A stretch of DNA of 64,000 nucleotides from Roseovarius sp. THAF9 (GTDB lineage Bacteria > Pseudomonadota > Alphaproteobacteria > Rhodobacterales > Rhodobacteraceae), in assembly GCF_009363715.1 (NCBI RefSeq), contig NZ_CP045404.1:1-64000 (forward strand), written 5' to 3'. Shown here piece after piece: positions 38,623-47,983 of this stretch. A program made the translations under genes and the position numbers. The notes beneath the pieces are model-generated. The model ran no database searches and had not been told where the DNA came from. It saw only the letters and a list, made by a program, of their open reading frames with translations. Each line of letters opens with the position of its first letter. Position 1 is the stretch's first letter.

Positions 38623-39582
38623 ATGGACAATATTGGTTCAAGTTTGGACGCTTCGCGCCGGATCGGGATATTGCCGATCCCGGGCTTCGCGATGATGTCA
38701 TTCGCCGCGCTGACAGAGCCTATGCGGGCGGCAAACCTGCTGGCGCGGCGAGAGCTTTACGAGGTGGTGACTGTAGGACCGGGCATGGAGTCGGTGCCGA
38801 GTTCCGGGGCAGGTGTGGTCGTGCCCGAAGTCGAGGTCGGCGAGACGGACTCCTTCGATTATCTTTTCGTCGTGGCAGGCGGGGACCCCACGCTCTACAA
38901 CGATCGCGCAGTGCTGAACTGGCTGGCGCGGCTGGCGCGGGCAGGCGTGCCACTGGGCGGGGTCTCGGGCGGGCCGATCATTTTGGCGCGGGCGGGGCTG
39001 ATGAACGGGCGGCGCATGACAGTGCACTGGGAACACGCCGGGGCGCTGGCCGAGATTTCCCCGAACCTGGTGCTGGAACGCTCGCTTTACGTGATCGACC
39101 GGGACAGGGTGACCTGTGCGGGCGGCACCGCGCCGATGGACCTGATGCATGCGCTGATCACGCAGCATCACGGCGCGCATTTCGCGAGGCTGGTCAGCGA
39201 CTGGTTCATGCATACCGAGATTCGCCCTTCTGCCGGTCCGCAACGCTCCGGACTGGTGGAGCGGGTGGGCACAACGGTGGCCGCGATCCTGGACGCGGTG
39301 GAGGCGATGGAGGCGAACGTGGCCGATCCGCTGGAGCTGTCGCTGCTTGCGCGGGTCGCGGGGCTTTCGCCCCGGCAGCTGAACCGGCTGTTCCAGGACA
39401 AGCTGGGGCGGTCGGTGATGCGGTATTATCGGGAGTTACGTCTGGAGAAGGCACAGAGCCTATTGCGGAACTCGCCGCTGAGCCTGACCGAGATCGCGCT
39501 GGCCACGGGATTCGCCAGTTCGGCGCATTTCTCGCGTGCTTACGGCGCGCGGTTCGGCCAGCCGCCCTCGGCCTATCGCTAA
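38623..39582 (+). CDS. GlxA family transcriptional regulator, probable sox regulator
   Basis: A 319-residue protein: DJ-1/PfpI-like domain (about 12-190, RIGILPIPGFAMMSFAALTE, FVVAGGDPTLYN, AGVPLGGVSGGPIILARAG) and C-terminal AraC HTH (LSLLARVAGLSPRQLNRLFQ, LTEIALATGFASSAHFSRAY). The DJ-1 nucleophile position reads VSGGP rather than a Cys elbow, so it is a sensor and not an enzyme. It is divergent from soxBDAG, the usual position of GbdR/SouR-like activators of betaine and sarcosine catabolism. Confidence 0.9.
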   Translation: MDNIGSSLDASRRIGILPIPGFAMMSFAALTEPMRAANLLARRELYEVVTVGPGMESVPSSGAGVVVPEVEVGETDSFDYLFVVAGGDPTLYNDRAVLNWLARLARAGVPLGGVSGGPIILARAGLMNGRRMTVHWEHAGALAEISPNLVLERSLYVIDRDRVTCAGGTAPMDLMHALITQHHGAHFARLVSDWFMHTEIRPSAGPQRSGLVERVGTTVAAILDAVEAMEANVADPLELSLLARVAGLSPRQLNRLFQDKLGRSVMRYYRELRLEKAQSLLRNSPLSLTEIALATGFASSAHFSRAYGARFGQPPSAYR

Positions 39583-39674
39583 GTTTGCGTCAGGCGACGT
39601 TCGGTTTGCGCCCGGTGGCTTGTCATGGCCGCGCGGCACGTTAGGGTTCGGGCAAGGCAAAGGTGAGGGTCCCC

Positions 39675-40397
39675 ATGCATATTCTGGTCCTGCAACATGA
39701 GCGCGTCGAGCATCCGGCAGTGTTTCGCAAGTTCCTTAAGGAGGACGGGCACACGTGGGATGCGATCGAACTGGACGAAGGCGAGGCGCTGCCCGACAGC
39801 ATGGAAAGCTACGATGCGCTGTGGGTCCTCGGCGGGCCGATGGACACGTGGCAGGAGGATGCGCACCCTTGGCTGAAGGACGAGAAGGCCTTCATTCGCG
39901 AGGCGGTCGAGGGGCAGGGCGTGCCGTACCTGGGCCTGTGCCTGGGTCACCAGTTGCTGGCCGAGGCCCTCGGCGGCGCGGTGGGGCCGTCGAAGACGCC
40001 CGAGATCGGCGTACTGGACGTGCAACTGACTGAGGCGGGTGCGAGCGGTGTTCTGTTTGACGGGCTGCCCGAGGTCTTTCCGGCCCTGCAATGGCATTCG
40101 GCGGAAGTGACCGCGTTGCCCGAAGGCGCGCAGGTGCTGGCCACGTCCCCGGCCTGTCCAGTGCAGGCGATGAAATGGGGGACGCGGGCCTATTCGATGC
40201 AGTTCCACATCGAGATCGAGCATGACACGGTCGAGGCGTGGGGCGAGATCCCGGAATATGCCGGGGCGCTGGAAAAGGAGCTGGGAGCTGGATCTTTGCC
40301 AGATTTCCAATCCAAGTGTGACGCGCACATGGACGCCTTCAACGACATGGCCGAGCGCATTTATATCAACTGGCTGCAGGCGACGGCACGGACCTAA
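39675..40397 (+). CDS. Type 1 glutamine amidotransferase (class I GATase domain)
   Basis: A 240-residue stand-alone GATase1. It has ALWVLGGPMDTWQED, the nucleophile Cys in YLGLCLGHQLLAEALGG, and the His-Glu pair in YSMQFHIEIEHD. Members include GMP-synthase-like amidotransferases and gamma-glutamyl hydrolases; the acceptor is unknown. ATG 39675 follows GGTGAGG by seven bases; GTG 39663 is the alternative. It converges with the interrupted GMC gene, whose stop overlaps it by four bases. Confidence 0.88.
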   Translation: MHILVLQHERVEHPAVFRKFLKEDGHTWDAIELDEGEALPDSMESYDALWVLGGPMDTWQEDAHPWLKDEKAFIREAVEGQGVPYLGLCLGHQLLAEALGGAVGPSKTPEIGVLDVQLTEAGASGVLFDGLPEVFPALQWHSAEVTALPEGAQVLATSPACPVQAMKWGTRAYSMQFHIEIEHDTVEAWGEIPEYAGALEKELGAGSLPDFQSKCDAHMDAFNDMAERIYINWLQATART

Positions 40398-42040
40398 GGC
40401 GCCTGGAACGCGAAAGGCGGGGTTTCCGGCGCAAGCTGGGTATGCCCCGCGATGTAGTCCGCTGCCCGCGCCGCGATCATCTGGGTGGGGGCGTTGAGGT
40501 TGGCGCTGATCACGCGGGGCATGACCGAGGCATCAACTACGCGTAGTCCCTCGACCCCGTGTACGCGAAAGCGGTCGTCGACCACGGCGTCGGCATCGTA
40601 CCCCATCCGGCAGGTGCCGCAGGGATGGAAATCGGTGGTTACGTTGGCGCGGATCCAGTCGCGGATCTGCGCGTCGGTCTTCACCTCCGGGCCTGGGTCG
40701 ATCTCGACATCGCGGAACGGGTCAAAGGCGGTTTGACCGATCAGGTCGCGGACACGGTGGATGCCTTCGACCAGTTCGTCGAGGTCGTGGGGATCGGACA
40801 GGTAGTTGAACTGCAGTTTGGGAGGGTCGGATGGGTCGGGTGACTTGAGACGCAGCGTTCCCCGGCTGCGCGGGCGCAGCTGGTCGACGTGGCAGGCGAA
40901 GGCTTGCAGCAGGGTGATCTTTGACCCGTTGTATTCGAAGCCGACGGGTCCGAAATGGTATTGCAAGTTGGGATAGGCGACGTCGGCATTGCCAGGGATC
41001 AGGCCGCCGGCCTCCCATATGTTCGAGGCGGCGACGCCGTTGCGGGCGAAGACCCATTGCGCCCCGGCGCGCAGCTTGTTCCAGGGCCGGTCGACCCGGT
41101 GAATGGGAAAGCTGACGCGGCTTTTGCATTGCAGTATGACGCTTGCATGGTCTTGAAGGTTGGCACCCACGCCGGGCAGGTCATTGGCCGTGTCGATGCC
41201 GACCTGTGACAGGTGCGCAGCGGGGCCGATGCCCGACAGCATCAGCAGGTGCGGCGAGTTGATCGCGCCGCCCGACAGGATTACGTCGCTCGCGGCGTGG
41301 AAGGTCTGTGCCTGGCCACGATGCAGGACGCGCACGCCGGTGGTGCGATTGCCGCTAAGTTCGATCTGTTGGACCGCCGCGCCGGTCAGCAGGGTGACGT
41401 TGCCGCGCGCCAAGGCAGGACGCAGATGCGCCACCGCCGCACTGCATCGCCGTCCGTGCCGCTTGGTGGCGTCGAAGCGGGCGACGCCTTCAGGGTTGTG
41501 GCCGTTCAGGTCGTCCGAGCGGCCCTGCCCGGCCTGGTCTCCGGCCTCCAGAAAGGCATCGTAGAGCGGGTTGTCGTAATCGCCGCGTGTGACGCCGAGT
41601 GGGCCGTTGTCGCCGCGATAGACATCGCCGCCGCGCGAATAGCTTTCGCCGGTGCGGAAGTAGGGCAGGCAGTTTTCGTAGCGCCAGTTGGACAGGCCGA
41701 ACTCCTCGGCCCAGCCGTCATAGTCGAGCGGGTGGCCCCGCATGTAGACCATGGAGTTGATCGAGGAGGACCCGCCCACGACCTTGCCGCGCGGCATGAA
41801 GATTTCGCGGTCCTGCGCGGCGGGTTCGGGCGCGGTGTCGTAGTTCCAATTTAACTTCGGGTCGCACCATGTGCGGTAGACGCCCGCGGGAATGTGGATG
41901 AAAAGGTCGCGGTCCATCGGTCCGGCCTCGAGCACGAGGATCGACCTGGCGGTATCCTAGCCCAGTTTGTTGGCTAATGTGCATCCTGCTGAGCCCGCGC
42001 CGACGATGATGTAGTCATACTCGCGAGGGGGAACGTTCAT
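40394..42040 (-). pseudogene. GMC family oxidoreductase interrupted by an in-frame TAG at codon 28
   Basis: A choline-dehydrogenase-like flavoprotein. From ATG 42040 the frame reads MNVPPREYDYIIVGAGSAGC, TLANKLG, then TAG (41957-41959), then continues in frame with DTARSILVLEAGPMDRDLF to the end. The FAD GxGxxG site is therefore cut from the rest. Downstream all family marks are intact: RGKVVGGSSSINSMVYMRG, the catalytic His in DFHPCGTCRMG and the Asn in SANLNAPTQM; full length would be 548 codons. The ATG overlaps the zapE stop (ATGA), confirming the original start. A remnant could start at GTG 41935 (513 residues) but would lack the dinucleotide fold. A single G-to-T change (GAG to TAG) or a sequencing error explains it. 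Confidence 0.85.
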
Positions 42041-43098
42041 GCGTCCTTGCCCCAGCCCTCAGATTGCATTTCTCGCAGGCGGCTGGCGGTGCGTTCGAAT
42101 TCGAAGCTGCCTTCGCCCTCGACATAAAGGTATTCTGGCGCGGCGGCGGCGGAGCAGATCAGCTTGACCTTCGCCTCGTAGAGCGAGTCGATCAGGGTGA
42201 CGAAGCGCTTGGCCTCGTTGAAGTTGGAACGGCTGAGCTGGGGAATGTTTTCCAGCACCAGTACGCGGGCGGCCTGCGCCAGTGCGAGATAGTCGGCGGG
42301 GCCGAGGGCACGGCCGCACAGGTCATAGAATGTAGCGCGTGCGACGCCGTTGTGAAAGGCCGGGATCTCTACCTCGCGCTTGTTCACCACGAGGGTCAGC
42401 GGCTTGGCCTTGCCTTCGGTCAGGTCCTGCCAGATCCCGTTGATTTTCGCGCGCGCCTCGGGATTCACGGGCGTAAAATATGTGGGGCTGCCGTCCAGCC
42501 GCCCCTGGCGGTGGTCGGTGGGGCTGACCATCTCGTGGATGACCATCCGTTCTTTCAGAAGCTCGATAAAGGGCAGGAAGAGCTGGCGGTTGAGGCCGTC
42601 CTTGTAAAGATCATCGGGCACGCGGTTGGAAGTTGTCACCACCGCGACGCCCGAAGCGAACAGCGACTCGAAGAGCCGGCCCACGATCATGGCGTCGGTG
42701 ATGTCGGTGATCTGCATCTCGTCGAAGGCAAGGCAGCGCACCGAATCCGACACCTCCTTAGCGACGGGGGCCAGCGCGTCTGCTTTTCCGGCGGCGCGGG
42801 CCTTGTGCATCCCGGCATGGATCTCCTGCATGAATGCATGGAAATGCACGCGGCGCTTGGGCACCGACAGCGTTTCCACGAACATGTCCATAAGCATCGA
42901 CTTGCCGCGCCCGACACCACCCCACAGATAAAGGCCCTTGGGCGCCTCGACCTGCCTGCGAAAGAACCCCTTCTTCTGGGGCTGAGCCAGATCGGCGCGC
43001 AGACGCTCCAGCTCCTCGACGACGGCGACCTGGGCATCGTCGCGTTTCAGAACGCCCTCGTCGATCAGGCGTTCATATTTGTCGGGAACCGTCTCCAT
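42037..43098 (-). CDS. zapE: Cell division protein ZapE (AFG1-like ATPase)
   Basis: A 353-residue AAA-type ATPase of the AFG1/LACE1 family; the bacterial member acts at the Z-ring. It shows Walker A in LYLWGGVGRGKSMLMDMF, Walker B CLAFDEMQITDITDAMI and the sensor-1 region VVTTSNRVPDDLYKDGL. Length is typical. It shares an ATGA overlap with the GMC oxidoreductase, so the broken gene was once translationally coupled to zapE. Confidence 0.93.
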   Translation of the reverse strand: METVPDKYERLIDEGVLKRDDAQVAVVEELERLRADLAQPQKKGFFRRQVEAPKGLYLWGGVGRGKSMLMDMFVETLSVPKRRVHFHAFMQEIHAGMHKARAAGKADALAPVAKEVSDSVRCLAFDEMQITDITDAMIVGRLFESLFASGVAVVTTSNRVPDDLYKDGLNRQLFLPFIELLKERMVIHEMVSPTDHRQGRLDGSPTYFTPVNPEARAKINGIWQDLTEGKAKPLTLVVNKREVEIPAFHNGVARATFYDLCGRALGPADYLALAQAARVLVLENIPQLSRSNFNEAKRFVTLIDSLYEAKVKLICSAAAAPEYLYVEGEGSFEFERTASRLREMQSEGWGKDA

Positions 43099-43233
43099 AC
43101 CCTTGTGGATACCGAAGCTGCGGCGGCGTGGAAAGCAGGAAGCCTATCGCGGAGCGGAATTGTATGCATCACAATCGGTGAATTGACGCCCCGGCGGGGG
43201 CGGGTACTGTCGCGCCATTCTTCGGAGGGTCCC

Positions 43234-44475
43234 ATGCAGAAATCCGCGTCGATCTTCACGCCTGTGCTGGTGGCGGGCTGCCTGATCATGCTGGTGTCGT
43301 TCTCGATCCGGGCGGCGTTCGGTGTGTTCCAGATCCCGATTGCTGAAGAGTTCAACTGGTTGCGGGTGGAGTTCAGCCTGGCCATCGCGGTGCAGAACCT
43401 GGCCTGGGGGATCGGACAGCCGATATTCGGTGCGATTGCCGAGAAAGTGGGCGACCGCAAGGCAATTATTCTGGGGGCGTTGATGTATGCCGCCGGGCTG
43501 ATCCTGTCGTCCTTTGCAACGACGCCGCTGGCGCATCAGCTGTACGAAGTGCTTGTGGGCTTCGGAATCGCGGGCACAGGGTTTGGCGTGATCTTGGCCG
43601 TGGTGGGGCGGGCCAGCAGCGACGAGAACCGCTCGATGAGCCTTGCCATCGCGACCGCCGCCGGATCGGCGGGGCAGGTATTCGGCCCGCCGATTGCGGA
43701 ATTCCTTCTGTCGATGATGGGCTGGCAGTCGGTTTTCCTGATCTTCGCGGCGGCGATTTTGGCTGTGCTGGCCTGCCTGCCGCTGATGCGCGCACCGGAG
43801 CCCGTCGGCACGGCGGAGTTGGAGGAGACCATGGGCCAGATCCTGGTAAAGGCATTCCGGGATCCGAGCTATACGCTGATCTTCCTCGGCTTCTTTTCCT
43901 GCGGCTATCAGCTGGGGTTCATCACCGCACATTTCCCGGCCTTCGTGACGGAGTATTGCGGGCCGATCGTGGCGGGCAGCGTTTTGCACAACATGGGGGT
44001 GACCACGACCTCGGCATTGGGGGCAGTGGCCATCGCGCTGATAGGTCTGACGAATATCGCGGGGACGCTGACGGCTGGGTGGTTGGGCAAACGCCACTCC
44101 AAGAAGCTTTTGCTGGCCGGGATCTATACCGGGCGGACCCTGGTTGCGGCGGCCTTCATTCTTTTTCCGATCACGCCGACCAGCGTGCTTTTGTTCTCGG
44201 CGGCGATGGGATCGCTGTGGCTGGCCACCGTGCCGCTGACCAGCGGCCTGATCGCGCATATCTACGGGCTGCGTTACATGGGCACGCTCTACGGGATCGT
44301 GTTCTTCAGTCACCAGTTGGGCAGTTTCCTTGGTGTCTGGCTGGGGGGGCAGTTGTATGATATCTATGGAAACTATTCGATGGTCTGGTGGATCGGCGTG
44401 GGAGTGGGCGCATTTTCGGCAATCGTGCATCTTCCGGTGAAAGAACGGGCGCTGCCGCGCGGTGCCTTGGTCTGA
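43234..44475 (+). CDS. MFS transporter
   Basis: A 413-residue permease with about twelve hydrophobic segments. The loop after helix two carries AEKVGDRKAIILGALMYAAG, close to the MFS motif A. The style (VEFSLAIAVQNLAWGIGQPI, the C-terminal PVKERALPRGALV) resembles oxalate/formate- or monocarboxylate-type transporters, but the substrate is not determined. ATG 43234 follows CGGAGGGTCCC. The frame stays open 390 codons upstream, antisense to zapE, and that part is rejected. Confidence 0.9.
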   Translation: MQKSASIFTPVLVAGCLIMLVSFSIRAAFGVFQIPIAEEFNWLRVEFSLAIAVQNLAWGIGQPIFGAIAEKVGDRKAIILGALMYAAGLILSSFATTPLAHQLYEVLVGFGIAGTGFGVILAVVGRASSDENRSMSLAIATAAGSAGQVFGPPIAEFLLSMMGWQSVFLIFAAAILAVLACLPLMRAPEPVGTAELEETMGQILVKAFRDPSYTLIFLGFFSCGYQLGFITAHFPAFVTEYCGPIVAGSVLHNMGVTTTSALGAVAIALIGLTNIAGTLTAGWLGKRHSKKLLLAGIYTGRTLVAAAFILFPITPTSVLLFSAAMGSLWLATVPLTSGLIAHIYGLRYMGTLYGIVFFSHQLGSFLGVWLGGQLYDIYGNYSMVWWIGVGVGAFSAIVHLPVKERALPRGALV

Positions 44476-44477
44476 CA

Positions 44478-45122
44478 TTGGTTGCGTTGCTGGTGCTGGT
44501 CACGCGGTCCGTGGCGGCGGACGAGGTGGGCGATTGGATCGCCACGCAGCCGGAACCGTTTCAGCAAGTTTTGCGCGCGGGCCAACAAGAGCCGGTCTTC
44601 GCATCCTTCCGCGATCGGTGCCCGGCGGATGTTTTTGGCCGTCTGGCACCCTATTCCGAGGGCAAAAAGGACTGTGCCGAACGCCCCGGCTGGTGTCTGG
44701 CGCTGTGCCGCGCTGGGCAAGGGCGCGCCTGTTTCGGTATTGCGCGCACGATAGAGGTCGAGCTGGAGGATACAGGCGAAGGGACGCTCAAGTTTCCGTT
44801 CTTCATGGCGTCATGTGCAGCGGGCCATGCGAATGGCTGTACGAATGCCGGGGCCACAGTGAAAAACGGCAGCTGGATCGAGGGCACGCGGCCTGCGGCG
44901 GCGGCCACGCGCGACTGTCAGTTTCGAACCTACACGGCGGCCTGTGCGGCCGGGGCACCCTGGGGGTGCTTCATGGAAGGCATGGAATGGGCGTTCGAGG
45001 CCGCCGAGGGTGAGCGAGACATTGCCAAGGCGCGCGCCGCGTGGACCCGGGCCTGTGCGCTCGCCCCGAATGGAAGCGCCTGCAACTCGGCCAGTCGTCG
45101 GTTGAAGAACGTGAAAGACTAG
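44478..45122 (+). CDS. Secreted Cys-rich protein with Sel1-like pattern
   Basis: The frame encodes a signal-like segment (LVALLVLVTRSVAA, cleavage before DEVGDW) and a mature part of about 200 residues with twelve or so Cys, in repeats such as ACFGIARTIE, SCAAGHANGCTNAG and CAAGAPWGCFMEG. This resembles Sel1-like repeats held by disulfides. Start is uncertain: TTG 44478, just after the MFS stop, gives the cleanest signal peptide, while GTG 44388 would overlap the MFS gene and give a long basic n-region. No strong ribosome-binding site supports either. Function unknown. Confidence 0.7.
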   Translation: MVALLVLVTRSVAADEVGDWIATQPEPFQQVLRAGQQEPVFASFRDRCPADVFGRLAPYSEGKKDCAERPGWCLALCRAGQGRACFGIARTIEVELEDTGEGTLKFPFFMASCAAGHANGCTNAGATVKNGSWIEGTRPAAAATRDCQFRTYTAACAAGAPWGCFMEGMEWAFEAAEGERDIAKARAAWTRACALAPNGSACNSASRRLKNVKD

Positions 45123-46045
45123 CCGGAGGTCTTCAGCGTTTCGAGAACCGCTGCGACCTCGGCCACATGCGTATAGGCCAGCGTGTGCCCGGCGCCCGGG
45201 ATGACCACGTTGTGCGCGGCGGGGTTCAGCTCTGTTAGCCGGTCGCGGCCTGCAAGGGGAATTACGTCGTCGGTTTCGCCCCAGATCGCCAAGGTCGGAA
45301 TGCCGACGTCGCGGATGGCGCGGTGGGCGGGGGAAAGGTCTTCGTCCATGATGCCCCTGAGCGAGGACAGCACAGCTGGTGCAAACCCGTGTTTGCGGCT
45401 TTCGGCGATTTGCAGGTCGACCATGTTGGGGATGGCTGATGGCAAGCCGCGCTCGGAGTCCAGTCCACGGCGCAGGCTGCGAGGGTAGAAGCCCAGCATC
45501 ATCCACTTGCCGATATTAGGGTGGTTGACGGCCATCTGGGCCACCGGTCCGAGGTCATGACCCAGACCGGCAGGTGCGATCAGGCAAAGCTGGCGCACCC
45601 GGTCGGGGTGTACAGCGGCAAAGCCCGTCGCGATGGCGCCGCCCATGGAATAGCCGAGCAGAGTGATCTGGCCCTCGATATCCTGGTGGTCGAGCAGCGC
45701 GGCAAGCTGGGCGTTGAAGAAGGCGCTGTCCTGCTCGCCCTTGGGACGGGCCGACAGGCCGCGGCCATAAAGGTCATAGGTCAGCACGCAAAAGCCCAAT
45801 CCGGCGAGGTGGTCGGCCAGCGGACCCCAGACGAAGCTGGGCGTGGTCAGGCCGTGGACGCAGACCGCGACAGGGCCATCTCTGGGCCCGCGCCACTGGA
45901 ACCATGTCGGGCCGTTCGGCAGGTCGGCCACTTGGCCCGTGGCCGCTGCGCGCCGTTTGTCGGTGAGGCGGGGGCGGAAGGCTTCGGCAATGAAGGGGGC
46001 GGCGACAAGGGCCGTCCCGGCGGAGAGGAACGCCCAGCCGATCAC
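45119..46045 (-). CDS. Alpha/beta hydrolase
   Basis: A 308-residue alpha/beta-hydrolase fold protein with an N-terminal hydrophobic segment (WAFLSAGTALVAAPFIAEAF) that may anchor it. The oxyanion block VCVHGLTTPSFVWGPL, nucleophile elbow LLGYSMGGAIATG, acid in WGETDDVIP and catalytic His in GAGHTLAYTH are all present. GTG 46045 overlaps the upstream OCD-family stop as GTGA and is preferred to ATG 46060. The substrate is unknown. Confidence 0.88.
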   Translation of the reverse strand: MIGWAFLSAGTALVAAPFIAEAFRPRLTDKRRAAATGQVADLPNGPTWFQWRGPRDGPVAVCVHGLTTPSFVWGPLADHLAGLGFCVLTYDLYGRGLSARPKGEQDSAFFNAQLAALLDHQDIEGQITLLGYSMGGAIATGFAAVHPDRVRQLCLIAPAGLGHDLGPVAQMAVNHPNIGKWMMLGFYPRSLRRGLDSERGLPSAIPNMVDLQIAESRKHGFAPAVLSSLRGIMDEDLSPAHRAIRDVGIPTLAIWGETDDVIPLAGRDRLTELNPAAHNVVIPGAGHTLAYTHVAEVAAVLETLKTSG

Positions 46046-46959
46046 CGCGCCGCCTTCCACGCGTCGAGGATGTAGCGGCTGGTCATCAAGTCCAGATGCG
46101 CGCCGCCGCCGTTTTTGAAGAGGGTGATGTCGTCGTCGCTTTGCCGAGCGAATTTGTCCGGCTCGTAATAATCGGCCACGAGTTGGTCGCGCGTGATTGT
46201 GCCAGCCTCGAGCGGGATCTTGATCTCGCCGATATGGCCCACCGTGGTGTCGTAGCTGTCGACGAAGACACGGGCGCGTTGCAGGGCGGTGTCATCGGCC
46301 TCTCGCATGTCGGGGCGGTAGGCGCCGATGAGGTCGATGTGCTGGCCGGGCTGGAACCAGGCGCCCTTCAGGACGGGTTCCGTGGACATGGTGGCAGAGG
46401 TGACGATGTCGGCGGCGCGCACGGCGGCCTCCAGATCGTCGGTCACGGTCAGGCCGGGGCAATCGGCGACCATCGCCTCGGCATTGGCGCGGGTGCGGTT
46501 CCAGACGGTGAACTGTGCGTCGGGAAAGCCCGCGCTGTAGGCCTGAAAGAGCGACCGGCCCACGGTGCCCGCGCCGACAATCAGGATGTTGCGGCTATCG
46601 GGCCGGGCCAGGCGGCGGGCCGCGAAAAGACTGTCTCCGGCGGTTTTCCACTTGGTCACGAGGTGGAAGTCGATGACGGCCTCTAGACTGCCATTGCTGT
46701 CGGAAAAGACGCTGACCGAGCCGTTGATCATCGGCGCGCCCTTGTCGGGGTTGCCGGGGAAAATCGTGGCGGATTTGACCGCCAGCCCCATGCCGTCGAT
46801 CCAGGCGGACCGGCTGAGAAGAGTGTCGGGGTCGCGATAGAGGAAAGTATCCCCGACCTCGGCCTTGGGTCGCTTATGCCCAGCCTCGAACGTGTCGCAG
46901 AGCGCCAGCCAGTCGAGCAGCGCCTCGCCTTCGTCGAAGGGGATGATGGATATGCTCAT
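46042..46959 (-). CDS. Ornithine cyclodeaminase / mu-crystallin family protein
   Basis: A 305-residue NAD(P)-binding protein: ILIVGAGTVGRSLFQAYSAG nucleotide-binding motif (about 124-143), substrate side KSATIFPGNP and GSVSVFSDSNGSLEAVIDF, and PGQHIDLIGAYRPDMREAD. The family includes ornithine cyclodeaminase, ketimine reductases and iminosuccinate reductase BhcD. No bhcABC genes are near, so the specific substrate is left open. Coupled to the hydrolase gene by GTGA overlap. Confidence 0.88.
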   Translation of the reverse strand: MSISIIPFDEGEALLDWLALCDTFEAGHKRPKAEVGDTFLYRDPDTLLSRSAWIDGMGLAVKSATIFPGNPDKGAPMINGSVSVFSDSNGSLEAVIDFHLVTKWKTAGDSLFAARRLARPDSRNILIVGAGTVGRSLFQAYSAGFPDAQFTVWNRTRANAEAMVADCPGLTVTDDLEAAVRAADIVTSATMSTEPVLKGAWFQPGQHIDLIGAYRPDMREADDTALQRARVFVDSYDTTVGHIGEIKIPLEAGTITRDQLVADYYEPDKFARQSDDDITLFKNGGGAHLDLMTSRYILDAWKAAR

Positions 46960-47029
46960 GGGCGCGCTCCTTGCTGTTTGTATCGCAAGGTATGCGTGCT
47001 GGCGCGGTTGGCGTCAAACGCCGCGCGCG

Positions 47030-47983
47030 TCACAGGTGGCGGGGTTCGTCACTCGCAACGATCTGATCCTTCTTGGACTCGCGCCAGATCAGGTAGAGGC
47101 CGGAGCCGAGGATCAGGGCGATCCCGATCCACGCCGTGCGATCTGGCCACGTGCCGAACACGGTGACGCCCCACATGATGGCCATGGGCATTGCAACGTA
47201 TTCGAAGGGGGCGGCGAACGCGGCCTCGGAAATGCGGTAGGCCTGGCTGATGAAGAAACCGCCCAGCACGCCGCTGATGCCCAGCATGACCAGGATCCAC
47301 CAGTCATGCGCCGCGATCGGACCCCAGGCACGAAACAGGAAAGCCAGTGACGCGTGATCTTGCTGGGCGAACTTGCCGTCGCCGATGGCGAGCCCGATGA
47401 TGCTGCAGGCGATGATGAAGGTGATCTGGATATAGACCGCCATGGTTGCTGCTGATTCCGTGCCGCCGACCTTGCGGGCGACCATGTGGATTACCGCGTA
47501 AAGCACCGCGGCTGCCATGGGCAGGAGGGCGGCAGCCTGAAAGGCCGAGGTGCCCGGCTTGACGATGACCAGAACGCCCAAGAAACCCACAGCGATGGCG
47601 GCCCAGCGGCGGGTGCCGACGGTTTCGCGCAGGAAGATGACCGAGAAGACGGTGATCACCAGCGGCGAGATGAAGAACACCGCCACCGCGTCGGCGATGG
47701 GCATCGCCGCCAGCCCGAGGAACAGGCAGGAGTTCGCGCCGACCACGCAGATCCCGCGCAACAAGTGCGCGCCAGGGCGCCGTGTGTGCAGCACCCGCAA
47801 TCCGTAGAAGGGCAGGAAGATCACCGCGAAGGTCAGCAGGCCGATGGCCGACCGGAAAAACACGATTTGGTGCAGGGCATAGTCGTCCGACAGGAACTTG
47901 ATGCCCACATCGTTCAGCGAAAAGCACATGACCGCCAGCAGGGCGCAACCCGCCCCGGCAAGGTTCGTGCGTGACACGCTCAC
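47030..47983 (-). CDS. DMT superfamily transporter (EamA domains)
   Basis: A 317-residue protein with two EamA repeats and about ten membrane segments; [20 protein letters not shown] and the [20 protein letters not shown] repeat-2 signature are clear. GTG 47983 overlaps the YaiI-family stop as GTGA, which fixes the start although the frame is open 92 codons further. It is a paralogue of the exporter at 27801; the substrate is unknown. Confidence 0.88.
   Translation of the reverse strand: MSVSRTNLAGAGCALLAVMCFSLNDVGIKFLSDDYALHQIVFFRSAIGLLTFAVIFLPFYGLRVLHTRRPGAHLLRGICVVGANSCLFLGLAAMPIADAVAVFFISPLVITVFSVIFLRETVGTRRWAAIAVGFLGVLVIVKPGTSAFQAAALLPMAAAVLYAVIHMVARKVGGTESAATMAVYIQITFIIACSIIGLAIGDGKFAQQDHASLAFLFRAWGPIAAHDWWILVMLGISGVLGGFFISQAYRISEAAFAAPFEYVAMPMAIMWGVTVFGTWPDRTAWIGIALILGSGLYLIWRESKKDQIVASDEPRHL

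Noticed and set aside
42064..43233. A 390-codon open frame on the plus strand leading into the MFS transporter, which would make an 803-residue fusion.
   Set aside because: It runs antisense through zapE, has no membrane or family character, and the MFS family starts at MQKSASIF behind a good ribosome-binding site at 43234.
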